From: Phycisphaerales bacterium UBA2402
GTDB lineage: Bacteria; Planctomycetota; Phycisphaerae; Phycisphaerales; UBA1924
Direction: 5' to 3'
Assembly: GCA_002343715.1 (NCBI GenBank)
Contig: DDSA01000081.1
Coordinates: 1-62,373, forward strand
DNA: 62,373 nucleotides
Shown here: piece after piece, positions 1 through 8,952 of the stretch
How the letters are laid out: every line of letters starts with the position of its first letter
Position numbering within the stretch: position 1 is the first letter of the stretch
Notes under the pieces: model-generated
Seen by the model: the letters and a program-made list of their open reading frames with translations, nothing else
Database searches by the model: none
What the model was told of the DNA's origin: nothing
Made by a program: the position numbers and the translations under genes

Positions 1-202
1 GGCCGCCCCACGCGGCGTAGAACTGCGCGGCCCCGCCCCCTGCCCGATCGCCCGCATCGCGGACCACTACCGGCACGCCGTCGAGGTGCTGGCCCCCACC
101 GCCGCGGCCTTGGCGACGCTTCTTTCAACCCTACGCTCACGCGGTCTCCTGAAGAGTGATGCTAGAACGGCGGTCGATGTGGACCCCGTCTCTCTCATGT
201 AG
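1..202 (+). CDS. priA: Primosomal protein N' (PriA helicase), C-terminal fragment
   Basis: Open at the left window edge. The frame starting at base 2 reads 66 codons to TAG at 200-202. The translation carries the end of the PriA family: a GPAPCPIARI segment, then HYRHAVEVLAP (families have RYRYQLLLKAP here), and the closing DVDPVSLM, which corresponds to the conserved DVDPxxxx terminus. PriA is the 3'-5' helicase that restarts stalled replication forks. Only the last helicase-lobe residues are visible; zinc-binding and Walker motifs lie outside the window. The stop is 11 bases before murD, so the two may be cotranscribed. The identification rests on a short tail, but that tail is distinctive. 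Confidence 0.8.
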   Translation, partial: AAPRGVELRGPAPCPIARIADHYRHAVEVLAPTAAALATLLSTLRSRGLLKSDARTAVDVDPVSLM

Positions 203-213
203 CAAAGCGGACG

Positions 214-1587
214 ATGCAGAACTTCGAAGGCGCGAGCGTGACGGTGATGGGGCTGGGCCACTTCGGCGGCGGTGCCGGGGTCACGCGCTGGCTGAGCGGT
301 GCCGGGGCGAGCGTCCTGGTCACAGATACCAAACCCGCCTCGGAACTCGGCGATGGCCTCGCCGAGATCGGGCCGCTTGTCGAACGGGGTCTGGTCACAC
401 TCCGGTTGGGCGAACACAACGCGAGCGACTTCACTTCCGCCGACTGCGTCGTGGCGAATCCAGCGATTCCCAGGCCGTGGAACAATCGCTACATACGGGC
501 CGCGATGGCCGCGGGCGTGATCGTGACCACGGAAATGCGGCTTCTGGTCGATCGGCTACCCAACCCCGATCGGGTGATCGGCATCACAGGCACCGCGGGA
601 AAAAGCACCACCTCGGCGATGATCGCGCACCTCCTGCGGGCGCTGGGGCACCGCGTCTGGCTCGGCGGGAACATCGGCGGCTCGCTGCTGCCGAGCGTGC
701 GGGACATGGGTGCGGCGGATTGGGTGGTGCTTGAACTCTCGAGCGCGATGCTGTATTGGCTCGGCGAAGGGGTGGGGTTCGAGAACGCCGCGGGCTGGTC
801 GCCCGCTCACGGTGTTCTGTCGAATCTCTCGGACAATCACGGGGACTGGCACGGTTCCTTCGAGCATTATCGAGAATCGAAACTCAATCTCTTCCGCTAC
901 GGGCAGGGCAGGGGTACATCGATCCTGTTCCGCCACGCAAAGGATCATGATCTTCACGCGCGCGTGATGTCTCTGTGCCGAGGTGGACTCGTATCGGTCG
1001 AGATGAACGACGCCGCGTGGCTCACGCCCGATGCACCCGCACTGCGCGTGCCGGGACATCACAACCTCTGCAACGCCGAGTGCGCTGTGCGGGCGGTGTG
1101 CGCGGCCCTGGGTGAGCGGGACCACGGGTCCGTTCGCCGGCTTCTCGGAGATTTTGAAGGGCTGCCCCACCGTCTGCAACTCGCCGCGGACATACGCGGC
1201 GTGCGATACTACAACGACAGCAAATCCACCACACCCGAGTCGTGCCTTCTGGCGGTGGCGGCCTTCGATGAATCACCGGGCCGCGCGGCGATTCATCTGA
1301 TCGTCGGCGGGTATGACAAGAAAGCCGACCTCACCGCCGTAGCGGGGCTGGCGGATGACGTGGCGGGCCTGTACACCATCGGGGCCACCGGCCCGGTCAT
1401 CGCCGCCGCGGCGGGCCGTCGCGCAACCGAGTGCGGCACGCTCGAGAAGGCGATGGATCGGATCCGATCGGCAGTGCGCCCGGGTGACGTGGTCCTTCTC
1501 AGCCCGGCGTGCGCTTCGTGGGACCAGTTCTCCAACTACGAGGAGCGCGGGGAGCGTTTTACCACGCTCGCACGCGCGAATCTATAG
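214..1587 (+). CDS. murD: UDP-N-acetylmuramoylalanine--D-glutamate ligase
   Basis: 457 residues, usual MurD length. It adds D-glutamate to UDP-MurNAc-L-Ala in the cytoplasm during peptidoglycan synthesis. Visible parts: N-terminal Rossmann-like UDP-binding domain (VMGLGHFGGG, about 11-20), P-loop GITGTAGKST (about 123-131), central-domain VLELSS (about 172-177), a NLSDNHGDWHGS segment with a downstream Lys that fits the carbamylated Lys, and NDSKST in the C-terminal domain. The P-loop has Ala where Mur ligases normally carry Asn (GTNGK), and the usual DH pair reads NH, so it is a divergent member. ATG start 11 bases after priA. It is not in a dcw cluster. A MurD-like paralogue with another substrate cannot be excluded. 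Confidence 0.86.
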   Translation: MQNFEGASVTVMGLGHFGGGAGVTRWLSGAGASVLVTDTKPASELGDGLAEIGPLVERGLVTLRLGEHNASDFTSADCVVANPAIPRPWNNRYIRAAMAAGVIVTTEMRLLVDRLPNPDRVIGITGTAGKSTTSAMIAHLLRALGHRVWLGGNIGGSLLPSVRDMGAADWVVLELSSAMLYWLGEGVGFENAAGWSPAHGVLSNLSDNHGDWHGSFEHYRESKLNLFRYGQGRGTSILFRHAKDHDLHARVMSLCRGGLVSVEMNDAAWLTPDAPALRVPGHHNLCNAECAVRAVCAALGERDHGSVRRLLGDFEGLPHRLQLAADIRGVRYYNDSKSTTPESCLLAVAAFDESPGRAAIHLIVGGYDKKADLTAVAGLADDVAGLYTIGATGPVIAAAAGRRATECGTLEKAMDRIRSAVRPGDVVLLSPACASWDQFSNYEERGERFTTLARANL

Positions 1588-1599
1588 GAATCTCGATCG

Positions 1600-2436
1600 A
1601 TGCGTCTCTGCCGTCTCTGCCGACTCTGCCTGGTTCTCATCGTCGCCGCTTCGTGCGCGCGAGACCACTCTGTTGAGCGTGCCCCGCCTGGGATGGAGGA
1701 AGTGCCCGAAGCACCACCGCACCCGAAGGCCGCCGAGCCACCATCTCTCGCTCCCTCACCTGTTCCCGAACGTGACAGCGTCACGCCACCCGCTTCATCA
1801 ATACCCGCGAACGTCGAGATTTTTCCCGGCGTCCGCATCGACAGAGCCGCCCGCACAGTCGCCTTTGATGGCACGGTCCCCATCGACTGCCACAACGAGA
1901 GAACCCCGGTTGTGTATCTTGAAGTCGTCGTCTGCACACCGGACACCAAGGAGCACGAAGCACTTGTGCTGACGCGGGTGAAGCCATCGCACGTGCACGC
2001 GGCGTTGCTCGCGTTGGGTCTTGAGCCGGGGCGCGTGGGGGTGTGGAACTGGGACGGCCCTCGACTGACGGCGGAGGCTCCGACCGGACCCCGCCTGAAA
2101 ATAACGTTGTCATACGTGCTGAAAGGGGCCGTCATCGAGGCCACACCGCAGGAATGGATCCTCAATATCAGGAATCAGCGCACGCTTGTGACGGAGGCCG
2201 GATCGAACGGGTGGGTCTTTTCCGGTTCGGCGGTCGTCACCCGGGGAGGTCAGGAGTGGTACCACGCGGATCGAGAAGGCTGCCTGATCGGACTGACGTG
2301 TTTCGGTCATGAAACGATCTCGTGGACGGAGATGTTCAGCCCGGACTCAGGGATACACGAACCGCAATGGATCGCCGACTCAAGAACAGTTCCCCCCTAC
2401 GGCACGGCGGTGACGGTGACGGTACAGGCACCGTGA
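1600..2436 (+). CDS. YdjY-domain lipoprotein, function unknown
   Basis: 278 residues. The N-terminus is a lipoprotein signal (MRLCRLCRLC, hydrophobic VLIVAAS, then Cys of the lipobox AASC at about residue 19). Residues 20-70 are Pro/Glu-rich linker. From about 70, VEIFPGVRIDRAARTVAF and the following VYLEVVVCTPDTKEHEALVL match the YdjY-type domain found in many planctomycete secreted proteins, for which no biochemical role is known. ATG start has AGGAA 11 bases upstream. It starts 12 bases after murD, so readthrough is likely. The stop lies 6 bases from the convergent protease gene, with no hairpin between them. Confidence 0.68.
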   Translation: MRLCRLCRLCLVLIVAASCARDHSVERAPPGMEEVPEAPPHPKAAEPPSLAPSPVPERDSVTPPASSIPANVEIFPGVRIDRAARTVAFDGTVPIDCHNERTPVVYLEVVVCTPDTKEHEALVLTRVKPSHVHAALLALGLEPGRVGVWNWDGPRLTAEAPTGPRLKITLSYVLKGAVIEATPQEWILNIRNQRTLVTEAGSNGWVFSGSAVVTRGGQEWYHADREGCLIGLTCFGHETISWTEMFSPDSGIHEPQWIADSRTVPPYGTAVTVTVQAP

Positions 2437-2442
2437 TGATTG

Positions 2443-3831
2443 TCAAGGTTCACCGCCGAGGGTCAGTTCTTTGAACTCCGTGTCCTGATCGCTCGCCACT
2501 TTGAGTGTGACGGCGCTGCCGTTGAACAGCCCGGCCCGGGTCAACGCTTCGAGCGCCCCTTCAACGCTGATAACCTTGCGCCCGGCGATCGACTCGACGC
2601 GTTGCCCCCTGGACAACCCCGCCGCGGCCGCCGGGCTGCCGTCGCCGATCCGTGCCACGAACACACCCCGCTCACGTTCAATCAGGGCGAATCCGAAGAG
2701 CCGCCAGAGTCGGTTCTCGCCGGGTCGTTGAGCCGTATCGGGCGGCCTCTTGACGATCCGCGACGTGATATCAAGGGTCTTGCCGCTGCGCCAGACCCTC
2801 AGCCTGATGATATCGCCCGGCGCCTTGGCCCCGATGATGGAGAGCAGCACGTTGCCGTCGATTACAGCCTCATCATCGATCGCGGTGATGATGTCTCCGA
2901 CTCGCAGGCCGGCCTCTTCGGCGGGTCCGCCCTCGATTACATCATCGACATGCACTCCCAGCGGCTTGCCCTCCGCGGCGATGCCGCCCGAATCAAGAAA
3001 GCGGATGCCGATGAAACCGCTCTCGATCGGTCCACCGGAAAGGATCTGCCGAACACGTGACTCGATGGTGCCCAGCGGGATCGCGAAACTGATTCCGGCG
3101 GACTGTCCTTCCGTCATGCCCGATGGGGTATTCGCTGTAGCGATGGCGACGTTCATCCCGACCACTCGTCCGCGGATATCCACCAAGGGACCTCCGGAGT
3201 TGCCGGGATTGACGGCCGCATCGGTCTGAATGAAGTTCGAGATACGTGCGCGGCCGGCGGGTGTGGAGGCGGAGCGGCCCAAGCCCGAGACGATCCCCTC
3301 GGACATCGAGAACTTGAACCCGAATGGCGAGCCGAAGGCAAAGACACGGTCGCCGATCTGCACACGCTCCCCCGTAGCTCTGCGCGCGGGAACCCGGTCC
3401 GCACCGTTGTCCACCCTCAGGACGGCGATATCCGTGTCTCGGTCGGCCCCGACAACTTCGGCTCTCGTCACGTGACCGTCGAAATACTGCACGCGTACCT
3501 CATCGGCACTGTCAACGACATGCGCGTTGGTGATGATGTGGCCGAACGTGTCAAAGACCCAGCCCGAGCCGGAGGCGCCCATCGGCACGCGCCCGCTGCC
3601 GTAGACATCGATGTGCACGACCGACGGCTCCGTGGCCCGTGCGATGTTGCGCACCGCAGCGTTGAGGCGTTCGAGCACATCTTCGCCGTCGAGTGTTCGC
3701 TGAGCCACCTCCACCACGGCCCGGGTGTGAGCCGAACTCACTCTTCGCACCACGGTGGGCGCGAGCAGAAGTACAAGCCCGCACGCCACGAGCACAACAA
3801 AGGCAGGTCCGAAGGCGAGAAATCGACGCAT
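2443..3831 (-). CDS. HtrA/DegP-type S1C serine protease with two PDZ domains
   Basis: 462 residues. One N-terminal membrane segment (residues 8-25) should anchor it with the catalytic part outside the cytoplasm. The trypsin-like domain (about 65-240) has the full triad: His104 in TNAHVV, Asp134 in DTDIAVL and Ser212 in GNSGGP. Two PDZ-like domains follow: about 275-365 (GVHVDDVIEGGPAEEAGL) and about 380-455 (ARIGDGSPAAAAGL). This is the layout of periplasmic quality-control proteases. It lies 24 bases downstream of panB on the same strand. No sigma-E-like promoter could be assigned. The exact role (DegP, DegQ or DegS type) is not decidable from sequence alone. Confidence 0.9.
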   Translation of the reverse strand: MRRFLAFGPAFVVLVACGLVLLLAPTVVRRVSSAHTRAVVEVAQRTLDGEDVLERLNAAVRNIARATEPSVVHIDVYGSGRVPMGASGSGWVFDTFGHIITNAHVVDSADEVRVQYFDGHVTRAEVVGADRDTDIAVLRVDNGADRVPARRATGERVQIGDRVFAFGSPFGFKFSMSEGIVSGLGRSASTPAGRARISNFIQTDAAVNPGNSGGPLVDIRGRVVGMNVAIATANTPSGMTEGQSAGISFAIPLGTIESRVRQILSGGPIESGFIGIRFLDSGGIAAEGKPLGVHVDDVIEGGPAEEAGLRVGDIITAIDDEAVIDGNVLLSIIGAKAPGDIIRLRVWRSGKTLDITSRIVKRPPDTAQRPGENRLWRLFGFALIERERGVFVARIGDGSPAAAAGLSRGQRVESIAGRKVISVEGALEALTRAGLFNGSAVTLKVASDQDTEFKELTLGGEP

Positions 3832-3855
3832 GGGGGCTTTCAGGAAATCGTTGGC

Positions 3856-4761
3856 TTAAGGAGCGATTCGGGGTAAACCCGTTGCCGGTTTCACCGGATG
3901 ATCCGTCCGCGTACGCGCGGGCATGTCCGGGTTCGCCTGGCGGGCCTCGGTCATGATCTTCATGGTGTACTCCTCACCACCGATACGCCGCTGTGACACG
4001 CGGGCCACCCAGTCCTGTCCCGCGGCACGGATCGACTCACCGAGTGTCGCGGATCGCTCCGCGAATCGCGGCGGCTCATCGGTCATGCCCGCCAGGTCCT
4101 GAAAGACGAGCACCTGACCATGACAGGCCGTCCCCGCGCCGATGCCGATCAGCGGGACCGTGGTGGCTTTCAAGATATCGTCGGTAACCGCGGGCGGAAC
4201 AGCCTCGACCAGCAACAGAACACATCCGGCCTGCTCGAGCGCCACGGCATCGGCCACGATCTGCCGAGCCTCCTTCTCTGTTCGACCCGAAGAGCCATAC
4301 CCGCCATTGAGGGCCGCACGCTGCGGTCGGCTTCCCACATGACCACAGACCGGCACTCCGGCGCGGGTCATTTTTTCAATGAGCGGGGCGAAGGTCGCGT
4401 CGGCCTCGACTTTCACACAGTCGGCCAGCCCCTCGGTCAAGAACTTGCCGGCGTTTCGGATGGCCTCGCCCTCATCCGCCTGGTACGACATGAAGGGCAT
4501 GTCGCCCATGACCAGCGTTCGCGGGGCGCCGCGCTTCACCGCCGCCGTCAACGCCAGCGCGATTGACAAGGGCATGTCGATCGTCCGGGGAAGGCCGAGG
4601 ATGACTTCCGCGGCTGTATCCCCTACCAGCAGCACATGCACACCCGCCCGTTCGAGCCAGCGGGCGGTTGTGGCGTCATAGCAGGTGAGGCAGGCGAAAG
4701 GGGTGCCCGCCGCGGCCATTCTGCGGAGCGTGCGGAGAGTGACGGCTGATGCGGGAGTCAC
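3856..4761 (-). CDS. panB: 3-methyl-2-oxobutanoate hydroxymethyltransferase
   Basis: First committed enzyme of pantothenate synthesis: it transfers a hydroxymethyl group from 5,10-methylene-THF to ketoisovalerate. The TIM-barrel signatures are present: CYDATTARW, LLVGDTAAE, VMGDMPFMS, CVKVE, CGHVGSRPQ, LLLVEAVP and IGIGAG...GQVLV. The frame is open from 4854, but that extension crosses a strong terminator (4817-4848), so the GTG at 4761 (301 residues) is preferred; it begins about 14 residues before the conserved MAAAGTPFACLT. No good ribosome binding site is seen for any candidate. His stands where the family usually has Asp in DGQVLV. panC and panD are not nearby. It lies upstream of the HtrA gene. 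Confidence 0.88.
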   Translation of the reverse strand: MTPASAVTLRTLRRMAAAGTPFACLTCYDATTARWLERAGVHVLLVGDTAAEVILGLPRTIDMPLSIALALTAAVKRGAPRTLVMGDMPFMSYQADEGEAIRNAGKFLTEGLADCVKVEADATFAPLIEKMTRAGVPVCGHVGSRPQRAALNGGYGSSGRTEKEARQIVADAVALEQAGCVLLLVEAVPPAVTDDILKATTVPLIGIGAGTACHGQVLVFQDLAGMTDEPPRFAERSATLGESIRAAGQDWVARVSQRRIGGEEYTMKIMTEARQANPDMPARTRTDHPVKPATGLPRIAP

Positions 4762-4816
4762 GATGAGATGATTGTTGGCGGGCCACGAGCACGGCACACA
4801 GGGCGCCGGGAACATG

Positions 4817-4848
4817 AAAAACCCGCGCGACAAGGGTCGCGCGGGTTG
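4817..4848 (-). terminator. Rho-independent terminator of the fibre/metallopeptidase operon
   Basis: A perfect 12-bp stem (4820-4831 with 4836-4847) closes a 4-base loop. Read on the minus strand it is followed by a run of T (A run at 4817-4821 on the plus strand). It sits 25 bases after the metallopeptidase stop and before panB, so it ends the 8843-to-4873 transcript. Confidence 0.9.
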
Positions 4849-4872
4849 AACCAAATGGGTGAACGTGCCGCC

Positions 4873-6510
4873 TTAGCGGAGCAGGACGGTGCCTCCCTCC
4901 GCCCGGATCAGGCTGGGGTTGCTGAGGACCACCGCCGGGCCGGAGGTCTCCTGGAACGTGCCCGCACGGGCGCGCACCACGGCGGCGCCGACCCCACCCT
5001 TGACCGCGGCGACCGCGTTGGCCACTCGCCCGAAGGGGGACAAGTGCGTGCCGTCGCCGCCGGCGCCGGGCGAGGCCCACATCTGTGTCGCGTGGATGTT
5101 GTACTGAGTGACAAAGGGACGGGCCACGTTGAAGGTCGTGACTGCCTGAGAAACACTGTCCCACATGTCGAGTCGGCAGAGTTCCTCGCCGAACGTGCCG
5201 GTGCGGACCACCTGAAGCCCGTTGACCGAGTAGCGCTGGATCCGAGTGCTGGTGACGGTGGTGTTGACCTGGTAGGACATCGTGGTTCGGTACTCAATGT
5301 CATCATAAAAGATGTTGGCATCGCAGAAACGCGCGATGCCGCGGGGCGTGGAGTTCACAGCGGAGGTGCAGCCGCCCTGTTCGGAGTTGTGACATCCGCC
5401 GAGGTTGTGGCCCAGTTCGTGGGCGAAGGTGCCGTTGGCGACGGCCGCCGAGCGGGAAGAAACAAAGAACCCCGCACCGATGTTGAGTTGTCCCGTGGTC
5501 GCGGGTCTCCATCCGACACCGGCACCGCCGCCCTCGACGATCACCGCGATGACATCGGGCCGCGTGTCGGGCCGGGAGTTGGTCGCGCCGTCCAGGAAGC
5601 CGTCCGAGCCGTTGGTGATTCGATTCAGTTCATTGTCAATATTCCCTGAATCGAAGTAGTTGGCTCCGTAGGCCCACCCGGAAGCGACGAGCCGCACCGA
5701 CCAAGGCGCGCCGGAGGCGGAAGCACGCAGGTTGGTGTCGGCCATCATCGCCAGACAGTCGGCGAGAAAGGCGTTCTCGTTGCCGTACGCGTTGCGAGAG
5801 TTCTGCGTCGGGACCACCATCATGTCGATGCGTGTCGTAGGGTCGGTCGAGGCTCGTTCGCCGTACCCCCCGCCGCCGGGGGGCGGGTCAGCAGGGAGAG
5901 GATCGGCCGGTGGCAACTCGGGGCGCGGCTCACGGATACCGATGCACTCATCGTTGTAGTTGCGGTCGGTGGCCGTGACCAGGTGCACACCCAAAGGGCT
6001 GTATCGAACTTCGATGTACGGACGGCCGGGGTTGTAGTCTCGTGCCACGATCCGAAGCGAGTCCTTGTACCTGACCAGGATCACATCGCTGAACGCGACA
6101 CCGGCGATCTGGCCGTACCACGTGAAATCGTCGGGTGCGCGGTACTCGCCTTGCACGAGGACGAACTCCAACGGATCGGCATCAGGGAGCGGCAGAAAGA
6201 CCCTCTGATCAACGCCTTGAGGATTGATGCGATCGAGGACGGCCCAATGCGGTTCGGCGGTGGTGCCGACGGTTTCGTGGGCCGAGAGAAGATCTCGATC
6301 GAAAATCGTTCTATTTCCAAGTACAACCACATCGCCCAGCCCGATTCCCAGCGGCACCGGTGCTCGGGATTGATCGATGATGCCCTGCGGCCCTTCCAGG
6401 TGGTACGTGGCTCTGGGTTGACCGAAATCCGCCGCGCGGTAGTGAACCTGCGCGGTCGCGTTCAAGCTAAGCGTTGCGGCGAACAGCAGCAGATGAGAAA
6501 AGGTGTTCAT
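4873..6510 (-). CDS. Secreted zinc metallopeptidase, reprolysin/metzincin-like
   Basis: 545 residues. Signal peptide at residues 1-20, cleavage likely after NATAQ. Residues 25-190 form an N-terminal region, about 195-215 a Pro/Gly linker, and about 225-440 the catalytic domain with HELGHNLGGCH (364-374), the HExxHxxGxxH zinc site of metzincins. TMSY near residue 412 fits the Met-turn. The C-terminal 70 residues (from AVAAVKGG) look like a beta-helix turn. The start has AAGGA 9 bases upstream. It begins 20 bases after the fibre-like gene and ends before a terminator, so the two form an operon. It probably hydrolyses extracellular protein; the substrate is unknown. Confidence 0.82.
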   Translation of the reverse strand: MNTFSHLLLFAATLSLNATAQVHYRAADFGQPRATYHLEGPQGIIDQSRAPVPLGIGLGDVVVLGNRTIFDRDLLSAHETVGTTAEPHWAVLDRINPQGVDQRVFLPLPDADPLEFVLVQGEYRAPDDFTWYGQIAGVAFSDVILVRYKDSLRIVARDYNPGRPYIEVRYSPLGVHLVTATDRNYNDECIGIREPRPELPPADPLPADPPPGGGGYGERASTDPTTRIDMMVVPTQNSRNAYGNENAFLADCLAMMADTNLRASASGAPWSVRLVASGWAYGANYFDSGNIDNELNRITNGSDGFLDGATNSRPDTRPDVIAVIVEGGGAGVGWRPATTGQLNIGAGFFVSSRSAAVANGTFAHELGHNLGGCHNSEQGGCTSAVNSTPRGIARFCDANIFYDDIEYRTTMSYQVNTTVTSTRIQRYSVNGLQVVRTGTFGEELCRLDMWDSVSQAVTTFNVARPFVTQYNIHATQMWASPGAGGDGTHLSPFGRVANAVAAVKGGVGAAVVRARAGTFQETSGPAVVLSNPSLIRAEGGTVLLR

Positions 6511-6530
6511 GTGAGGTGTTCCTTTCTCGC

Positions 6531-8843
6531 TTACTGCAGGTTGACGAGCACAAGCACCAGCCCCGTGCCTTCATCGAGGTTGGACATAGCCTTGCCGATG
6601 ACGGCTCCGTCGCATCGTCCCGCATCAGTCGCCTTCATCGCGTGACCGGCCAGCAATGCGGTGGTCAGCCGGTCCCCGGCGCGGATGGCGCCGTTCTCAG
6701 CGGAGCACTTCACGTATACACGTCCCGTCATGGCGACCTTGACGCCGCCATCGAGCACGCCCTCGTGCCCCAGTTTGAGCCCCGGGTTGACCCCGCCGGC
6801 CCCGGAGACGATCCCGGCGACTTTGGGGTCGTAGGCATCGGCGCTCGAACGGATCGAGCCGGGATTCAGATCATCGATCACCACGACCGTCCCGGGTTCC
6901 AGGTCTCCGTGAGAACTTTCAAAGCCTTCCACGATGTCCGCGCCGCCGCGGATTTCAACGGTCGTGGCGGATACCCGCCCCGTGAAGTGGGCACCACCCT
7001 CGGCCCAGATACGGACTTTTCGGTTGGTACCACTGGTGCCGGCGCCCACGATGTCGAGGGAATCGACGGTGAAGAGTTGGTACCCGATTTTGCCTGCATC
7101 CTGCTGCTTGCCGGGCATGTCGGATCCAAACTCGAACGAGTTTCCGCCGTGCAGTTTCATGCTACCGACAACATGCAGCGCTGCGGTCGGGTTCGACGTA
7201 CCGATGCCCACGCTGCCGCCTTCGAGAATGGTCATCCAGTCCTGGCGTGTGCTGTTCAGCAACCAACCGCCGAATCGCATCGAACTCGTACCCCCGTAAT
7301 CGGTGCCGGGAATACCGAGGAAAAGCGTGCCCGGTTCCATCCACATGCCCCAGCGTCCGAACCCGGTCTTCGAGCCCGAGGTAAAGGGATCCCACCCGCG
7401 CGTAATGAAAGGGCCGTCGGTGGCGTCGAGCCGGACGGATCCTTGCACCTGCACCGTGCCGCGTACATCGAGCAGTTGGGAGGGCGAAGCGGTACCGATG
7501 CCCAGTGCGCCGGCCCCGGTCAGTCGCATGCGCTCGGTGTACCCGGTGCCACGCCCGGTTTCCACGCCGAAGCGCAGGTCTCCCTCAGAGTTCCAGATGA
7601 GAGAATGGTTGGCATTAGCCCCGTGCATATAGAGCCATCCGTTGCCGTTATCCACACCGACGGCGGGTCCTCCGTAATACGCGGCACGGGATGCCTGGAG
7701 CGTCATGCCCGGGTTGGTCGTGCCGATGCCCACCAACCCGTTATCGCCGACGATCCTCATGCGCTCGGGTTGGGTCCCGCCGTTGCTCTGAGCATCGCCC
7801 GCGATGAAGCGGATGTTCCCGTTCCAAACATTCGAGCCCACACCGCTGAAGACATTGTCACCCCCTATCAAAACGAGGTCGTTGTCCGCGGAGGTGCCTG
7901 CGGGCGGTGGTGTGCCGCCGTACGACAAGTTCGCCGAGCCGGCCCGCAATGTCAGCTTGCCGCCGTTGGCACCGGATCCGTGCGACGTGGTGTTGCCGCC
8001 CGCCAGGATCAGGAGGTCCGCGCCGAGGCTGTTTCCCTGCGGCAGGCTGATCGAACGGGAACCCGTCGAGAGCATGACATCGCCGTTCACATGAAAGCGT
8101 GTCGCAGGAGTCGTTGTGCCGATGCCCACGCGGTCATTGGCCTGATCCACGTAAAGCGTGCCGCCGTCGATCACGAGCGCACCGGTCAAGGTCCACCCTC
8201 CCCCGGTGGGTAAACGATCCGCATCGAGATTGCCCAGCGCGATGTTGGAGGCGTTCAGCCCTGTCAGCAACCCGCCGTTGCCGGTGAACGACGTCGCGGT
8301 GATCGATCCGGTGAAGGTGTTGGACGTATTCAGCCTGGGCACGTTCACCGAGAGCCGGGTGTCGGCCAGGGTGCCGGAGTTCAGATTGCTCGCGTTACGG
8401 TAGAAGGCACTGCCCTGTCCACCCAACAGTCCGGCGTTCAACGTGTAGGCCGCGTGGGGTGAGGCCGTCAGTTCCTGCCGCGGAGACAATACGACGAATC
8501 CGGATTCATCTGAACAATCCGAGCCACCATCGGCCCTGACGTCGATCTCAAGGAACCTCTTCTGACCCGTGAACTGGGCACCGAAGTCGAGCACGACGGT
8601 AAAACGCCCGCCGGACACGGTCACATCGTCTCGACAGACAACCGCGCCAACCTGCCCGGCCCCGGCGAGTGAATCAAATAAACGGAATCGCAGGTCATGC
8701 ACCCCCTCCGCCGGAACACCCGCGTTCAGGACCTCTCCCTGAAACGTGAATGACGTATCAAGCACTTGCCCGTGCCCGAGCGATGCGGCCATCAGCCACG
8801 GGGATAACGCGCCTGTCGTCAGTAGACTCTTGCGGCTCAACAT
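6531..8843 (-). CDS. Secreted tail-fibre-like repeat protein
   Basis: 770 residues from the ATG at 8843, chosen because GGGAGG lies 8 bases upstream and a signal peptide follows (SLLTTGALSPWLMAASLGHGQ). The open frame extends to 9071 but that part is Arg-rich and not signal-like. The N-terminal domain (about 25-140) begins TSFTFQGEVLNAGVPAEG. The middle contains repeats of the VGIGTTNP type seen in phage tail fibres and planctomycete surface proteins. The C-terminal 110 residues (from SSADAYDPKVAGIVSG) resemble the trimeric fibre-tip or Peptidase_G2-like region; no catalytic residues could be assigned. It is first in an operon with the metallopeptidase. Likely a surface or secreted beta-fibre; function unknown. 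Confidence 0.75.
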   Translation of the reverse strand: MLSRKSLLTTGALSPWLMAASLGHGQVLDTSFTFQGEVLNAGVPAEGVHDLRFRLFDSLAGAGQVGAVVCRDDVTVSGGRFTVVLDFGAQFTGQKRFLEIDVRADGGSDCSDESGFVVLSPRQELTASPHAAYTLNAGLLGGQGSAFYRNASNLNSGTLADTRLSVNVPRLNTSNTFTGSITATSFTGNGGLLTGLNASNIALGNLDADRLPTGGGWTLTGALVIDGGTLYVDQANDRVGIGTTTPATRFHVNGDVMLSTGSRSISLPQGNSLGADLLILAGGNTTSHGSGANGGKLTLRAGSANLSYGGTPPPAGTSADNDLVLIGGDNVFSGVGSNVWNGNIRFIAGDAQSNGGTQPERMRIVGDNGLVGIGTTNPGMTLQASRAAYYGGPAVGVDNGNGWLYMHGANANHSLIWNSEGDLRFGVETGRGTGYTERMRLTGAGALGIGTASPSQLLDVRGTVQVQGSVRLDATDGPFITRGWDPFTSGSKTGFGRWGMWMEPGTLFLGIPGTDYGGTSSMRFGGWLLNSTRQDWMTILEGGSVGIGTSNPTAALHVVGSMKLHGGNSFEFGSDMPGKQQDAGKIGYQLFTVDSLDIVGAGTSGTNRKVRIWAEGGAHFTGRVSATTVEIRGGADIVEGFESSHGDLEPGTVVVIDDLNPGSIRSSADAYDPKVAGIVSGAGGVNPGLKLGHEGVLDGGVKVAMTGRVYVKCSAENGAIRAGDRLTTALLAGHAMKATDAGRCDGAVIGKAMSNLDEGTGLVLVLVNLQ

Positions 8844-8952
8844 GTTGAATACCTCCCTTCGAGTTCCGACCCGCTCAGCGACCGGCACGGTGATCACACC
8901 GCATCGACACAGAGGCAGAACGCCTTTGAAGCGAACCAGAACGGCCCCGCCG

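Noticed and set aside
4762..4854. 31-residue N-terminal extension of panB
   Set aside because: It overlaps the strong terminator at 4817-4848 and has no PanB similarity; GTG 4761 fits the family start.
6474..8213. 579-residue plus-strand open frame
   Set aside because: It lies fully antisense to the fibre-like gene, has His/Arg/Ala-rich composition without domains, and lacks a ribosome binding site; typical high-GC shadow frame.
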